Shown one piece after another: positions 1 to 9,208 of a DNA stretch of 64,000 nt; the first letter of the stretch is position 1; the number at the start of each line of letters is the position of its first letter. Position numbers and translations under genes: made by a program. The stretch covers positions 434,001 to 498,000 of the forward strand of contig NZ_AP019007.1 of NCBI RefSeq assembly GCF_009176645.1, given 5' to 3'. A model generated the notes under the pieces. That model was not told the origin of the DNA. It did no database searches and worked only from the letters and a program-made list of their open reading frames with translations. The DNA is from Enterobacter oligotrophicus. GTDB lineage: Bacteria; Pseudomonadota; Gammaproteobacteria; Enterobacterales; Enterobacteriaceae.

Positions 1-1090
1 TAAGCCAGCGGTAACGAAGAAGACTGCGGGCGATCTGCGGTCGGGTAAAAAGATGGAAAGGCAGAAGGAAAATTTCGGTATCCCAGAAGACATGCCCTTT
101 ATACCCTTCCCCCGTTAGTCCTTTGGCGGCAATACTGCTTCGTTCGTCATGCGCAGGCGTCATGGCCGTTAAATGCCAGACAGCATAATCCAGCGCGACC
201 TGATCCTGAGGTTCCGAAGACATCACGTCGACCCGGCTGTCACGCCAGACACTCTCCCAGGCGCAGGAGGAGCTTTCCAGCAACGACGCATAGCCGCGTG
301 CCGCGCAAACTTTTAATTCAGACAGCGCATTTCGGGCGAAGGAGTCTTGCGAAAGCGCCTTATCACTGCGGTGCGTAATCCACACCAGCTTGTCTAACGT
401 GACGGTGTCACCCTGGGCGATATTGACAGAATGGTGCGACGTAACACGCCGGTTTTTAGCGGTGAAACAGCTATCAGCATCTGGCGATACACTGCAGTAC
501 GCCGAAATCACGACATCTGAAGCGCGATCCTGCGTTTCGTATATGCCCTGCATAAAATGCTGATCGAACACTCTGACCGAGATTTCATCCAGGTGCTGCC
601 TGCCGCTGTTGGTTTGTGTCGCATCGATGCCGGTCTTCAATACAATCTGCGCAGGGCCGTCCACAGGTGTGATGGAGAACTGCATCGCCACTAATGGCAG
701 TTGATCCAGCGAAACAAAACGGCGGCTCTCCAGACGGTAGCTTTTCCCCGTTGACGAACGCCAGAGTACGCTGCGACGCAGTTCTCCGTTGGAAAATGCC
801 AGCTCACGTTGCCAGTTGAGGATCTCTCCTGCCAGCAGGGTAAAGTTTTCACCATCCAGCTCAACATCGATGCCGATGATATCCGGCAGGTTGACCAGCT
901 CATTGGTCTCGTTACGACCAGCCTGATGATAAAGCCCGGCAAGATACATTCCCCGCGTCTGGCGGGTATAATCTTCCTCGTGCGTGGCGCGAATCCCCAT
1001 ATAGCCATTACCACATGCCATAACCGAGGCGTATTTATTCAGGCTGTGAGGGCAGAAGGCGGGTTCAGTTAATACAGTCAGGTTCAGCAT
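1..1090 (-). CDS. ycjT: Kojibiose phosphorylase, GH65 family (5' part, cut by window edge)
   Basis: About 363 N-terminal codons of a GH65 disaccharide phosphorylase are present; the family is usually around 750 residues, so half the gene lies outside the window. The frame is open to the edge, and near the edge it encodes the GH65 signature VFWDTEIFLLPF. E. coli YcjT splits kojibiose (alpha-1,2-glucobiose) with phosphate to beta-glucose 1-phosphate and glucose in the cytoplasm. The ATG overlaps the ycjS stop by 7 bp, so it is translationally coupled and last of the operon genes visible here. The catalytic acid and phosphate-binding loop are outside the window, so activity cannot be judged. Confidence 0.9.
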   Translation of the reverse strand, partial: MLNLTVLTEPAFCPHSLNKYASVMACGNGYMGIRATHEEDYTRQTRGMYLAGLYHQAGRNETNELVNLPDIIGIDVELDGENFTLLAGEILNWQRELAFSNGELRRSVLWRSSTGKSYRLESRRFVSLDQLPLVAMQFSITPVDGPAQIVLKTGIDATQTNSGRQHLDEISVRVFDQHFMQGIYETQDRASDVVISAYCSVSPDADSCFTAKNRRVTSHHSVNIAQGDTVTLDKLVWITHRSDKALSQDSFARNALSELKVCAARGYASLLESSSCAWESVWRDSRVDVMSSEPQDQVALDYAVWHLTAMTPAHDERSSIAAKGLTGEGYKGHVFWDTEIFLLPFHLFTRPQIARSLLRYRWL

Positions 1091-2160
1091 AACGTCACGC
1101 TCTCTCCTTTTTCCGCAGATTCATACAACGCAGCGACAATCTGCTGGATAACCAGCCCCTGCTCCGCGTCAGCGATCATCACCGGCTCTCCCAGAACGTG
1201 GCGGATGAACGCATCCATACTGCGTAAATGCCGCTGGTCATCGGCTTCCTCACGCTGCATCAGGGTCTGTAAAACACCCGCTTCATCGTGGTAAATATGC
1301 GCCGGGAACAAGGTCGCCCCGGCTTTTTCGCCACAAAATGCGACATTCATGATGGACTGCTCGCGGATATTGAGCGCGAACGAGGTATCCAGCCGCAGTA
1401 TGCCGCCATTGCAAAACTCGATCGTACCGAACAGCGCGTCTTCCACGGTGAACTGAGAAGGGTCCCACTCACCGAACTGGCCGCTGCTTTTACTGTTGCC
1501 GAGCTTCTGGAAACTGTGCGCTGATACGCGCTTCACGGCAGGGAAACCCAGCACGTACATCGCGGTATCAAGCATATGAATGCCAATATCAATAAGCGGC
1601 CCGCCTCCCTGCAGCGTTTTATTGGTAAAAACACCCCATCCGGGTACACCACAGCGACGTAACGCCTGCGCTGTGGTGAAATAAATCTCGCCAAAGGTGC
1701 CATTCATGACGGCGTCGCGCAGCAGCTGGGTATCGAGCGCAAAGCGATGGTGAAAATCATAGGCCAGCACTTTTCCCGCTTTGCGGGCAGCAATTCGCAT
1801 GCTATCGGCCTGTTCCGGCGTCATGGCCGGTGGTTTTTCACACATGACATGGCAACCGGCTTCCAGCGCCGCCATGACATGCTCAAAATGAAAACGGTTA
1901 GGCGAACAAACGCTCACCACATCAGGTTTGACCGCCTGCAGCATTTCGCCTGCATCCTGCCATGCCGAAGGAATGGCATGACGCTCCGCAAACGCCTGTG
2001 CCTGCTCAAGGCGGCTGTCCATAACAGCCACCATCTGAACATCACTGCGCGTGGCGTAATACGAGGCATGCACTTTGTCTGCTACCTGCCCGGCACCAAT
2101 AATGGCGACGCGCAGAGGCAAAGTTGTTGAAGCACTCATCACGCTCGTCATCCTTAGCAT
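1084..2160 (-). CDS. ycjS: Gfo/Idh/MocA-type D-glucoside 3-dehydrogenase
   Basis: An NAD-dependent oxidoreductase of the Gfo/Idh/MocA family. The Rossmann motif IGAGQVADK lies near residues 21-29 and the family motif EKPP, with its catalytic-site lysine, at about 108-111. E. coli YcjS oxidises glucosides at C3, one step in a route that interconverts glucosides and gulosides with YcjR and YcjQ. The start is uncertain. The ATG at 2160 has no clear ribosome-binding site and overlaps ycjR by 7 bp. An ATG seven codons in (2139) is preceded by AAGGA at about 11 bp and gives an N-terminus closer to the E. coli protein. The identity is secure; only the first few residues are in doubt. Confidence 0.93.
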   Translation of the reverse strand: MLRMTSVMSASTTLPLRVAIIGAGQVADKVHASYYATRSDVQMVAVMDSRLEQAQAFAERHAIPSAWQDAGEMLQAVKPDVVSVCSPNRFHFEHVMAALEAGCHVMCEKPPAMTPEQADSMRIAARKAGKVLAYDFHHRFALDTQLLRDAVMNGTFGEIYFTTAQALRRCGVPGWGVFTNKTLQGGGPLIDIGIHMLDTAMYVLGFPAVKRVSAHSFQKLGNSKSSGQFGEWDPSQFTVEDALFGTIEFCNGGILRLDTSFALNIREQSIMNVAFCGEKAGATLFPAHIYHDEAGVLQTLMQREEADDQRHLRSMDAFIRHVLGEPVMIADAEQGLVIQQIVAALYESAEKGESVTLC

Positions 2161-2942
2161 TCACGTAAATACGTGAGAGAGTCCTGGTAGGCCTGTGCCG
2201 GATCTTCAGCGCGTACACGGCACTCATACACGACATAGCCCTGATAATTGTCGGCACGCAGTTGATCGAACAGCGCTGAAAAATCCAGGCTACCGCTTCC
2301 CGGCTGGTAACGGTGATTGTCAGCAATATGCACATGACCCAGCAGATCGCGGTTGCGATGCAGCGCCTCCGTCAGTGAGTCTTCTTCAATGTTCATATGA
2401 TAAAAATCGCCGATAATCTGTATGTGCTTCAGCGCGTTTTCTTCGATATAACGACGCGCATCCGCCAGCGTATTGATCATATGATCCTGATAACGGTTCA
2501 GCGGCTCAAGGTAAACGGTGGTCCCTGTACGTGCCGCCACCTCATCGAGCCAGCGTAACGAGGCGCTAACCGCTTTCCGGTCACCGTCCAGGCTGCGTGG
2601 TGACGTCATTGGCGGCAGACGGAAGGTGAACATCCCCCACGCGGCAGGCACGATAATGCCCTTCCCACCCACGTCTGCCAGCGCTTCAAGAATGCGTTCG
2701 ATCTGCTGTAAACCGTTCAGACGACGCTCTTCGATGAAGTCACCAATCCAGCCGTCGTAGCCTCCGCATGCGGTAGTAACGGGTAAACCGGTGGCTTTGA
2801 TGGCCGCTTTCACCTCGTCCAGATTGTCTACCAGCAGCTTGCCGTCAATCTCATAGCCATCAAACCCCATGGCTTTGATGTACTGGAATTTTTCAAGGAT
2901 CGTGGTTGGGAAAAAGGCCTGATTTTGCGTTGCGATTTTCAT
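2154..2942 (-). CDS. ycjR: 3-keto-glucoside C4 epimerase, AP-endonuclease-2-like TIM barrel
   Basis: A 262-residue sugar isomerase/epimerase of the xylose-isomerase-like TIM-barrel family. Metal-binding acidic and histidine residues are visible in YLEPLNRYQDH, GDFYHMNIEE and HVHIADNHRYQPG. E. coli YcjR epimerises the 3-keto intermediate made by YcjS so that YcjQ can reduce it to a guloside. AAGGAG lies 8 bp before the ATG. It sits between ycjQ and ycjS on one transcript, with 17 bp to ycjQ. Length and sequence match the E. coli protein closely. The natural substrate in this organism is inferred. Confidence 0.93.
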   Translation of the reverse strand: MKIATQNQAFFPTTILEKFQYIKAMGFDGYEIDGKLLVDNLDEVKAAIKATGLPVTTACGGYDGWIGDFIEERRLNGLQQIERILEALADVGGKGIIVPAAWGMFTFRLPPMTSPRSLDGDRKAVSASLRWLDEVAARTGTTVYLEPLNRYQDHMINTLADARRYIEENALKHIQIIGDFYHMNIEEDSLTEALHRNRDLLGHVHIADNHRYQPGSGSLDFSALFDQLRADNYQGYVVYECRVRAEDPAQAYQDSLTYLREC

Positions 2943-2959
2943 TGTTTGCTCTCCTTAGC

Positions 2960-4012
2960 TTAGAAAGTGACGCCCATTTTGATGCTCAGTTCCGGATGCT
3001 GATCAACATACTTCATGTAGCTCTCAGCACTGGCGCTAAACGTAACAACCGGGTCAATCAGATCGTCGCAGTTGAGATAACCGTTCATCAGCAATTCCCA
3101 GCAGGTCTCTTCGATACGCTTGCGGTTCCAGCGCGGGTAATCCGGGTTGGGCTCGCTGCCCGCACGGGAAAAGACAATCTTCGCGTTATTAAAATGCGCT
3201 TCACGCCCAAGATTAAAGCCCTCAGCAAAGGGTTTTGCGAAAGCAACATAGGAGATAGTGCCGCCGTAAGCGAGCCCGCGCAGCGCGGATTGCAGTGCAT
3301 CAGCAAAACCACTGGTTTCGATGATGACGTCTGCGCCTTGCTTACCGGTCAGTTTTTTGATTTCCAGACCAACATCCGTACCGATCGGATTCAGGCAGTG
3401 ATCTGCCCCATGGCGACGGGCAATATCACAGCGGTGTTCGATTGGATCGACGCCGATAACAATTGAAGCCCCGGCTTTTTTCGCCAGTTGAATCGCTATC
3501 TGGCCAATGGCACCCAGACCGACAACAACGACGAAATCCCCTACCCGCACGTTGGCATCGCGTACACCGCTCATGGCGAACTGTGCCGGATCGTAACAAA
3601 CCGCGTTTTTCCAGGAAGCGCCCTGAGGCATTTTGCGCAGTTTGTAGTTGTCGACGGCATTCACAATGACGGTTTCCTGCAGCGGTGCGTAGCAGCAGAC
3701 GCTGTCGCCCGGCTGGTATTCCGTCACATCAGCGCCACATTCGATGATGTCGCCAACGATCATATTCCCCAGCTGGAACTTGCCGAATTCAATACCACGA
3801 GCCGAGCCCTCTTCACGCGGAGTAAACATTTGCCATTCCGCATTGAACTCTTCATCGATAAACGGACTCGCCGCGCGAAAATCCACCACCTCAGTGCCGT
3901 GTTTTGGTGCGCCAAAGCGAGCGCGAATTTTAACTTCATGTCCTGCGACAGGACGATCTTCATATTCAACCAGCGCCGCCACACGAGGTGCTGTTGCAAC
4001 TAACTTCTTCAT
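2960..4012 (-). CDS. ycjQ: MDR-family D-guloside 3-dehydrogenase
   Basis: A 350-residue medium-chain dehydrogenase with a GroES-like N-terminal half and a Rossmann half carrying GLGAIG at residues 165-170. The E. coli homologue reversibly oxidises gulosides at C3 and works with YcjR and YcjS. AAGGAG stands 6 bp before the ATG. The gene is 28 bp downstream of ycjP, and the direction and spacing indicate one operon with the transporter genes. Nothing unusual is seen in the sequence. Confidence 0.93.
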   Translation of the reverse strand: MKKLVATAPRVAALVEYEDRPVAGHEVKIRARFGAPKHGTEVVDFRAASPFIDEEFNAEWQMFTPREEGSARGIEFGKFQLGNMIVGDIIECGADVTEYQPGDSVCCYAPLQETVIVNAVDNYKLRKMPQGASWKNAVCYDPAQFAMSGVRDANVRVGDFVVVVGLGAIGQIAIQLAKKAGASIVIGVDPIEHRCDIARRHGADHCLNPIGTDVGLEIKKLTGKQGADVIIETSGFADALQSALRGLAYGGTISYVAFAKPFAEGFNLGREAHFNNAKIVFSRAGSEPNPDYPRWNRKRIEETCWELLMNGYLNCDDLIDPVVTFSASAESYMKYVDQHPELSIKMGVTF

Positions 4013-4040
4013 GACTTACTCCTTGTTAAACCTGGCCGCC

Positions 4041-4883
4041 TCAGCCCTTAACGCCACCGGCGGTCAAACCACTTTTAATAAACCGTTCAGACAATGCGTA
4101 CATGATGACCACCGGAAGCGCCGTCACCAGCGATGCCGCCATCATGCGACCCCAGATATAATCCGGCGTGCTAAAGAGCGTGTTCAGCCCCACTGGCAAC
4201 GTAAAGTTGCTGGCGCTGGACAGGAAAATGGATGCGAAGAGATAGTCGTTCCACGCCACCATAAAGCAGTAGACAAACACCGATACGAGGCCCGAAATGG
4301 CCAGAGGCACGGTAATACGGAAGATGATTTGCAGGCGATTCAGGCCATCCATCATCGCGGCTTCTTCTATTTCGTCCGGGATGGTGTCGAAATAGCTGCG
4401 CAGCATAAACACCGCCGTCGGCAATGTCTGGGTCACCATGGTGATAATGAGCGCCAGTTCGGTATCATAAATGCCTAATGCGGTAATGATTTTGAACAGG
4501 GGCACGACCAGCAAAATCCCGGAGAACATGTAGACGGTGTAAAAGCTCGCATTGATCGTCGCGCGGCCTTTAAAACGCAGTTTGGATAATGCATACGCGC
4601 CAAGCGTGCCAAGGAACACCGCGATCACCGACGAGGTGAGCGACACCACCATGCTGTTCCGGAAGTAATCCACAAACGGGAAGATAAGCGGGTTAAAGAT
4701 GTCGATGTAATGCTGCAGCGTCCACTCCTGCGGCAGAATAGTCGGGTGCAACGATATCGCCTCTTTTGCGCTCTTGAATGATGTCATTAGCATCACGAAA
4801 AACGGAAAAAGCGTGATAATCAGAAACACCGCCAGCCCCAGATAAAAACCAATACGGCCCAGTGCGCGTTTATTTGTTGCCAT
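4041..4883 (-). CDS. ycjP: ABC sugar importer permease (MalG-type)
   Basis: A 280-residue inner-membrane permease of the carbohydrate-uptake-1 ABC class. It has about six membrane segments, and the cytoplasmic EAA loop, which contacts the ATPase, is visible as EEAAMMDGLNRLQIIFRI. It pairs with YcjO to form the channel fed by YcjN. The start overlaps the end of ycjO by 14 bp, a usual coupling for such pairs. No ATPase gene is in the window; in E. coli ycjV lies further downstream, beyond ycjT. Substrate is inferred from the operon to be a glucoside or a related sugar. Confidence 0.93.
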   Translation of the reverse strand: MATNKRALGRIGFYLGLAVFLIITLFPFFVMLMTSFKSAKEAISLHPTILPQEWTLQHYIDIFNPLIFPFVDYFRNSMVVSLTSSVIAVFLGTLGAYALSKLRFKGRATINASFYTVYMFSGILLVVPLFKIITALGIYDTELALIITMVTQTLPTAVFMLRSYFDTIPDEIEEAAMMDGLNRLQIIFRITVPLAISGLVSVFVYCFMVAWNDYLFASIFLSSASNFTLPVGLNTLFSTPDYIWGRMMAASLVTALPVVIMYALSERFIKSGLTAGGVKG

Positions 4884-5751
4884 TGAGGTTTACCCTTTTT
4901 CTGGTCAGCAGAATCACAGCGAAGATGATCACAAACAGCACGACAGAGATAGCGGCTGCTTTACCCAGGTCATTGAATGCGAAAGCTGTCTTGTAGAGAT
5001 ACACGCCCAAAATATCGACCTTGGTCGTCAGCAGATAGACATCTGCGAACATGTAGAACATCCAGATGGTTCTTAGCGTTATCACCGTTGCCAGCACCGG
5101 CATAATTGCGGGTAAGGTGACGATGCGAAAACGCTGCCAGGCGTTGGCCCCGTCCATTTCTGCTGCTTCGTACAACGATTTATCAATCGTCTGCAAAATG
5201 GCCAGGAAGGAGATAAACGCATACGGGAAGTAGCGCCAGATGGCAAACAGCACGACCAGAACAAAGCTACTGCCCGGATTGTCGAACCACAGCGGTGCGT
5301 GGTCATACAGGTGCAGCAGGTCGACGCCCAGATAGTTCACAATGCCGTAGCCGTTGTTGAACATGTATTTCCAGGCAAACACCAGCGAAATCGACGGCGT
5401 AACGTAAGAGAGGATCACCAGCGAACGCGCTGTTTTCCGCAGACGAAACTCACGATTGAAGAAGATGGCGACCGCCAGCCCCAACCCGGTACTGCCAACC
5501 ACGACCAGCGCCGTATACCAGAATGTCATCCATAAGGAGTGCCAGAATGCGGCATCCCCCAAAATACGGATGTAGTTATCCAGCCCGACAAAAACGGCGC
5601 TTATACGCGGATTCAGCGGTAAACGTAAAAAACTGATTTCAATGTTGGAAATCATTGGCCAGGCTACCAGGCCCCCCAGCAAAATCAGGCTGGGGGCCAA
5701 CAGCAGCATGGCGAAAGGCATATCTGAACGACCAGAAAACAACGTCTTCAT
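4870..5751 (-). CDS. ycjO: ABC sugar importer permease (MalF-type)
   Basis: A 293-residue inner-membrane permease with about six hydrophobic segments and an EAA-type loop (YEAAEMDGANAWQRFRIVTL). It forms a heterodimer with YcjP in the importer served by the binding protein YcjN. The ATG lies 22 bp after ycjN. Sequence and length agree with E. coli YcjO. Confidence 0.93.
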   Translation of the reverse strand: MKTLFSGRSDMPFAMLLLAPSLILLGGLVAWPMISNIEISFLRLPLNPRISAVFVGLDNYIRILGDAAFWHSLWMTFWYTALVVVGSTGLGLAVAIFFNREFRLRKTARSLVILSYVTPSISLVFAWKYMFNNGYGIVNYLGVDLLHLYDHAPLWFDNPGSSFVLVVLFAIWRYFPYAFISFLAILQTIDKSLYEAAEMDGANAWQRFRIVTLPAIMPVLATVITLRTIWMFYMFADVYLLTTKVDILGVYLYKTAFAFNDLGKAAAISVVLFVIIFAVILLTRKRVNLNGNK

Positions 5752-5773
5752 AATTCCCTTCCGCAGAGCGCTC

Positions 5774-7066
5774 CTATCGTTGTGAAATCAGATCGGTCAG
5801 CCGCTTCTGGCTGCTGCTTAACGTTGCACTGAGATCCTGCTGACCCACCGTGACGTTATGCACCATAGAACTGATAATGCCGGACCCGGTTACGTCGCCC
5901 ATCCGGGTGAAGTTTTTGTCACCGACGGCACCAAAGACCTGCACGTTCGGGAACTGCGCGATCAGTTCATAAGGCAGTTGACCAAATGCCTGAATCACTT
6001 CGTTGTTCTTCCAGGTATCTGTACCGACCACCAGCTTATTCACAGGCAACGCCGCGCCCGGCGACATCATTACCCAGTCAGATGCGTTCTGAGCCTGCTC
6101 CATCCAGGTTACAAATTTCTCCGCTGCTTTGGTTTCATCCTCGGTTTGACCTGTAGTAATCGTCAGGGACGTTACCATGCCATACACTGCAGAAGATTTT
6201 TCTGTCGGAACCACGAACCCAAGATTGGCAGGATCGCCCTCTTTGAATACGGCCGGTAAGATATAAGTGGAATAAACGGCCATCGGCGCAGAGCCATTCA
6301 TAAAGGCGTCTTTGATCTCCATGACATCGTTCGACCCTGGCATGGTGGTTGCTGCCAGACCTTTATAAAACGCCAGGGCTTTTGACATTTCTGGCGTATC
6401 GATTTCGACATTGCCGTTCGCATCAAACACGTTTGCGCCACCCGAAAGGGCAAACTGTGAAAACGCCTGCTCAGTCATCACGCTTTCTGCGGTAGGCAGT
6501 GCGATGCCGTAATGCTTTTTAGCCGGATTATTGAGCGTCTGGCTGGCTTTCAGCAGTTGCTCCCAGTTATGTGGCTCCTGGATACCCGCCGCCGCGAGCA
6601 CGTCTTTGTGATACCAGACGCCAGAAAGCCAGGCGCTTATCGGCACCCCTGTCCACGCTGCGCCGTCTTCAGTGCGTACGACACGCAAAATACCGTCGTA
6701 GAAGGTATCTTCGCCCACGGCTTTAATGGCTTCGCCGATGGCATCGCGATCCAGAAGCTGCTCTTTATCCATCACTTTGGCGTAGTCATGGCTGATTTCG
6801 ATGACTTCCGGCAGTGCGCCAGTGCGGGCCAGAGTAATGACTTTCGTGTTGTAAGCATCCTCTTCCACCGGAACTTGTTTCACCGTGATGGAAGGATTCT
6901 CTTTCTCAAATTTTTCAATGAGTTTTGTAATAACGGCCTGACGCTCCTGCTCCACCGACGAATGCATAAATTCAATGGTGACTGAAGAGGATTTATCGTC
7001 TTTGCAGCCTGATAACAGGGCGCACGAAACCAGTGCTGATATCAGCACAATCCTGGGCATTTTCAT
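5774..7066 (-). CDS. ycjN: Periplasmic sugar-binding lipoprotein of ABC importer
   Basis: A 430-residue family-1 extracellular solute-binding protein. The N-terminus is a lipoprotein signal with lipobox LLSGC, placing the lipidated cysteine at residue 21, so the mature protein should be membrane-anchored on the periplasmic side. It collects the substrate for YcjOP. It lies 13 bp after ycjM and is the second gene of the operon. The ligand has not been deduced from sequence; the enzymes around it point to alpha-glucosides such as kojibiose or glucosylglycerate. Confidence 0.93.
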   Translation of the reverse strand: MKMPRIVLISALVSCALLSGCKDDKSSSVTIEFMHSSVEQERQAVITKLIEKFEKENPSITVKQVPVEEDAYNTKVITLARTGALPEVIEISHDYAKVMDKEQLLDRDAIGEAIKAVGEDTFYDGILRVVRTEDGAAWTGVPISAWLSGVWYHKDVLAAAGIQEPHNWEQLLKASQTLNNPAKKHYGIALPTAESVMTEQAFSQFALSGGANVFDANGNVEIDTPEMSKALAFYKGLAATTMPGSNDVMEIKDAFMNGSAPMAVYSTYILPAVFKEGDPANLGFVVPTEKSSAVYGMVTSLTITTGQTEDETKAAEKFVTWMEQAQNASDWVMMSPGAALPVNKLVVGTDTWKNNEVIQAFGQLPYELIAQFPNVQVFGAVGDKNFTRMGDVTGSGIISSMVHNVTVGQQDLSATLSSSQKRLTDLISQR

Positions 7067-7079
7067 TTTGAAGGTCCTT

Positions 7080-8765
7080 TTAGTTTTCTTTAATCCACAT
7101 TACCTGCCATGGATTAAGGTTCAGAGTCGTACCGTTTATATCGCGTCCGGAAATCACATCTCTGCCGGATTGAATATTGCCATCAACCGTCACGGAGTCA
7201 GGGCTGAAATTAAACAGTGCAGTTATCCGCTCACCGTTATCCGCAATACGGACTATTTTAAGAATATGTTCACCCACAGTCTCGAATAGCGCCTGGCTGT
7301 CTGGGTGGAAGGCTTTTTCATTACGTCTGGCCGCGATCAATGCGCTCAGGTTATGATATATTCTTTGCCGCAGGCTGTTATTATTGACGAGTTCATCATC
7401 AACCTGCCCCGCACTGTATTTCTTCCGGTTTATCGCCCGGTTATATCCCAGACGCTCTACGCCTTCATAATCATTACGCGATCCAAGAATACTCTGGATA
7501 TAAATGGCGGGCACACCGGGGAAACTTAATAACACGGCATGAGCCAGAATGAAGCGGGCAATTCTGTCAGTATCTGAGCTATCCCGTGAGCTTAAGGCAT
7601 CAAGATAGGTGACATTGATTTCATAAGGGCTGCGGGAGCCATCAGGGTTATTTTTCCAGTTAACCAGCGCCCCTTCCTGCTGAAGTTTTTCCACCAGCGA
7701 GAGAATTTCAGATTCCGGTAAAATGCCGCGTAATGGATTGAGGCCGATGCCGTCGTGCGAAGCCAGGAAGTTGAACCAGGTCGTCTTAGCCGAAGGCAGC
7801 GTTAACGAGGCTGCCCACTGACACAGTTGACGAACGTCCTGACGGTGAATGGCATGCAATACCAGCGGCGGCAAAGAGAACTGATACACCATCTGCGCTT
7901 CGTTTTCACCGTTGCCAAAGTAGGAGACGTTGTCTTTATGCGGAACATTGGTTTCCGTAATGATCACGGTTCCCGGCGCGACAGCGTCCGTAATCGCGCG
8001 GAAAAGCTGAATCAGGCGGTGAGTTTGTTCAAGGTGAATGCAGCTTGTTCCGGGAATCTTCCACATAAACCCAACGGCATCCAGACGAATGTAACTCGCC
8101 CCTTCCGCAAGGTAGTGAAGCAGTACCTCCACCATCGCAATAAGTACCTGCGGTGAAGCAAAGTTTAAATCCACCTGATCTTCGCTGAAGGTGGTCCACA
8201 GGTGGCGGACGCTTCCGTCATGCATTGTAAAAGGCGTCAGAAGTGGTAAAGCACGAGGGCGGGTTACTGCCGATAAATCAGTATCAGGATCGACTGAAAT
8301 AAAGAAATCTTCATACCCTGGTTTTTGATTTAAATAATTCTGGAACCACTGGCTTTTAGCCGACATATGGTTGCAGACAAAATCAAACATCAGGCTTGCT
8401 GACTGTTTTAATTCCGCGACATCTTGCCAGGTTCCGGTTTCCTGGGCGATCTCATGATAATCGATAACGGAGAAACCATCATCAGAAGACCACGGATAAA
8501 AGGGTAAAAGATGAACATGTGAAAAAGATTTTGAAAGCCATTTGTTATAAAATTGTGTAAAAACAGGGAGGGCTTTCTTCCCTTCTGCAGAAAATTGATC
8601 GGCATAAGTAATCAGGACAACATCTTTTTCATCCCAGCGTAACTTACGTTTTTCCTTAATAACCCTTCTGGCGCACTCTATTTTATCCAGCAGATGTTCG
8701 AGGTGCGTTTCCGGGAATGATTTTTCATACACAAGATCTATTAAATGCTTAATTTTAGCGTTCAC
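7080..8765 (-). CDS. ycjM: Glucosylglycerate phosphorylase, GH13 sucrose-phosphorylase family
   Basis: A 561-residue GH13 (subfamily 18) enzyme. The nucleophile is D229 in YIRLDAVGF and the acid/base is E271 in ITETNVPH, both present. Work on E. coli YcjM showed phosphorolysis of 2-O-alpha-glucosylglycerate to glucose 1-phosphate and glycerate. It is the first gene of the ycj operon and is transcribed away from psp, behind a sigma-70 promoter and a LacI-type operator. Sequence alone does not separate glucosylglycerate from sucrose phosphorylase; that choice rests on the operon match. Confidence 0.93.
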   Translation of the reverse strand: MNAKIKHLIDLVYEKSFPETHLEHLLDKIECARRVIKEKRKLRWDEKDVVLITYADQFSAEGKKALPVFTQFYNKWLSKSFSHVHLLPFYPWSSDDGFSVIDYHEIAQETGTWQDVAELKQSASLMFDFVCNHMSAKSQWFQNYLNQKPGYEDFFISVDPDTDLSAVTRPRALPLLTPFTMHDGSVRHLWTTFSEDQVDLNFASPQVLIAMVEVLLHYLAEGASYIRLDAVGFMWKIPGTSCIHLEQTHRLIQLFRAITDAVAPGTVIITETNVPHKDNVSYFGNGENEAQMVYQFSLPPLVLHAIHRQDVRQLCQWAASLTLPSAKTTWFNFLASHDGIGLNPLRGILPESEILSLVEKLQQEGALVNWKNNPDGSRSPYEINVTYLDALSSRDSSDTDRIARFILAHAVLLSFPGVPAIYIQSILGSRNDYEGVERLGYNRAINRKKYSAGQVDDELVNNNSLRQRIYHNLSALIAARRNEKAFHPDSQALFETVGEHILKIVRIADNGERITALFNFSPDSVTVDGNIQSGRDVISGRDINGTTLNLNPWQVMWIKEN

Positions 8766-8776
8766 GTTATTTTCCG

Positions 8777-8827
8777 TGGTAGCGGTCCCATGAAGCGCAA
8801 TCTACTCCCATGGAAAATATCTGTCAA
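8777..8827 (-). promoter_or_regulatory. ycjM promoter with LacI-type operator
   Basis: On the minus strand TTGACA (8822-8827) and TAGATT (8799-8804) are separated by exactly 17 bp. The predicted start of transcription is near 8792. Immediately downstream lies TGGGACCGCTACCA (8777-8790), an imperfect palindrome centred on CG, the hallmark of LacI/GalR operators. E. coli controls this operon with the LacI-family protein YcjW, whose gene would lie outside the window. An operator just after the start site fits repression. Both elements are read by eye. Confidence 0.6.
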
Positions 8828-8930
8828 CGGACCAGGAGCCAGAAAACCGCGATTGGAAAGCAGCGCAAATCATTAATGTGAGCTGCCGCAAAGAAAGAAT
8901 GAAAGGAAAGGGAAAATGCTAAGGAGATTC

Positions 8931-8963
8931 GCTCGCCCTCCTGCAACTGAGGAGCGGGCGAGC
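8931..8963 (-). terminator. Hairpin after pspD
   Basis: Arms of GCTCGCCC and GGGCGAGC enclose a further short stem (TCCT with AGGA) about 15 bp past the pspD stop. The U-run is poor, so it may act as an mRNA-protecting stem or a weak terminator of the psp operon. The 212 bp between pspD and ycjM hold no pspE-like rhodanese frame. Confidence 0.5.
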
Positions 8964-8977
8964 ACGACGAGGGAGTA

Positions 8978-9196
8978 TCAGAGGTAGCGACGTGAAAAAC
9001 GCTTTGCCAGCTTGTGCAGCAGAGGTTCCAGCGCAACGGCCAGCAACATGCGTACCGGCTTACGGGCAACAGATTTTATCGCCCAGCCCGCCACACCTGC
9101 CGGGCCGTAGCGCAACGCCGTCAGCAGGACCAGTTTACCTGCGATTTTCAGGCCGGGTTTTACCTTCTGACCGGCCTGTTGCCAGTTTTGTTTCAT
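8978..9196 (-). CDS. pspD: Phage-shock protein D
   Basis: A 72-residue protein with a basic N-terminus and a hydrophobic stretch ([19 protein letters not shown]) like E. coli PspD, a peripheral inner-membrane protein of the envelope-stress operon whose precise role is poorly defined. It lies 12 bp after pspC. In E. coli pspE would follow; here the operon ends with pspD. Confidence 0.9.
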   Translation of the reverse strand: MKQNWQQAGQKVKPGLKIAGKLVLLTALRYGPAGVAGWAIKSVARKPVRMLLAVALEPLLHKLAKRFSRRYL

Positions 9197-9208
9197 GTCT
9201 ATTCTCTC

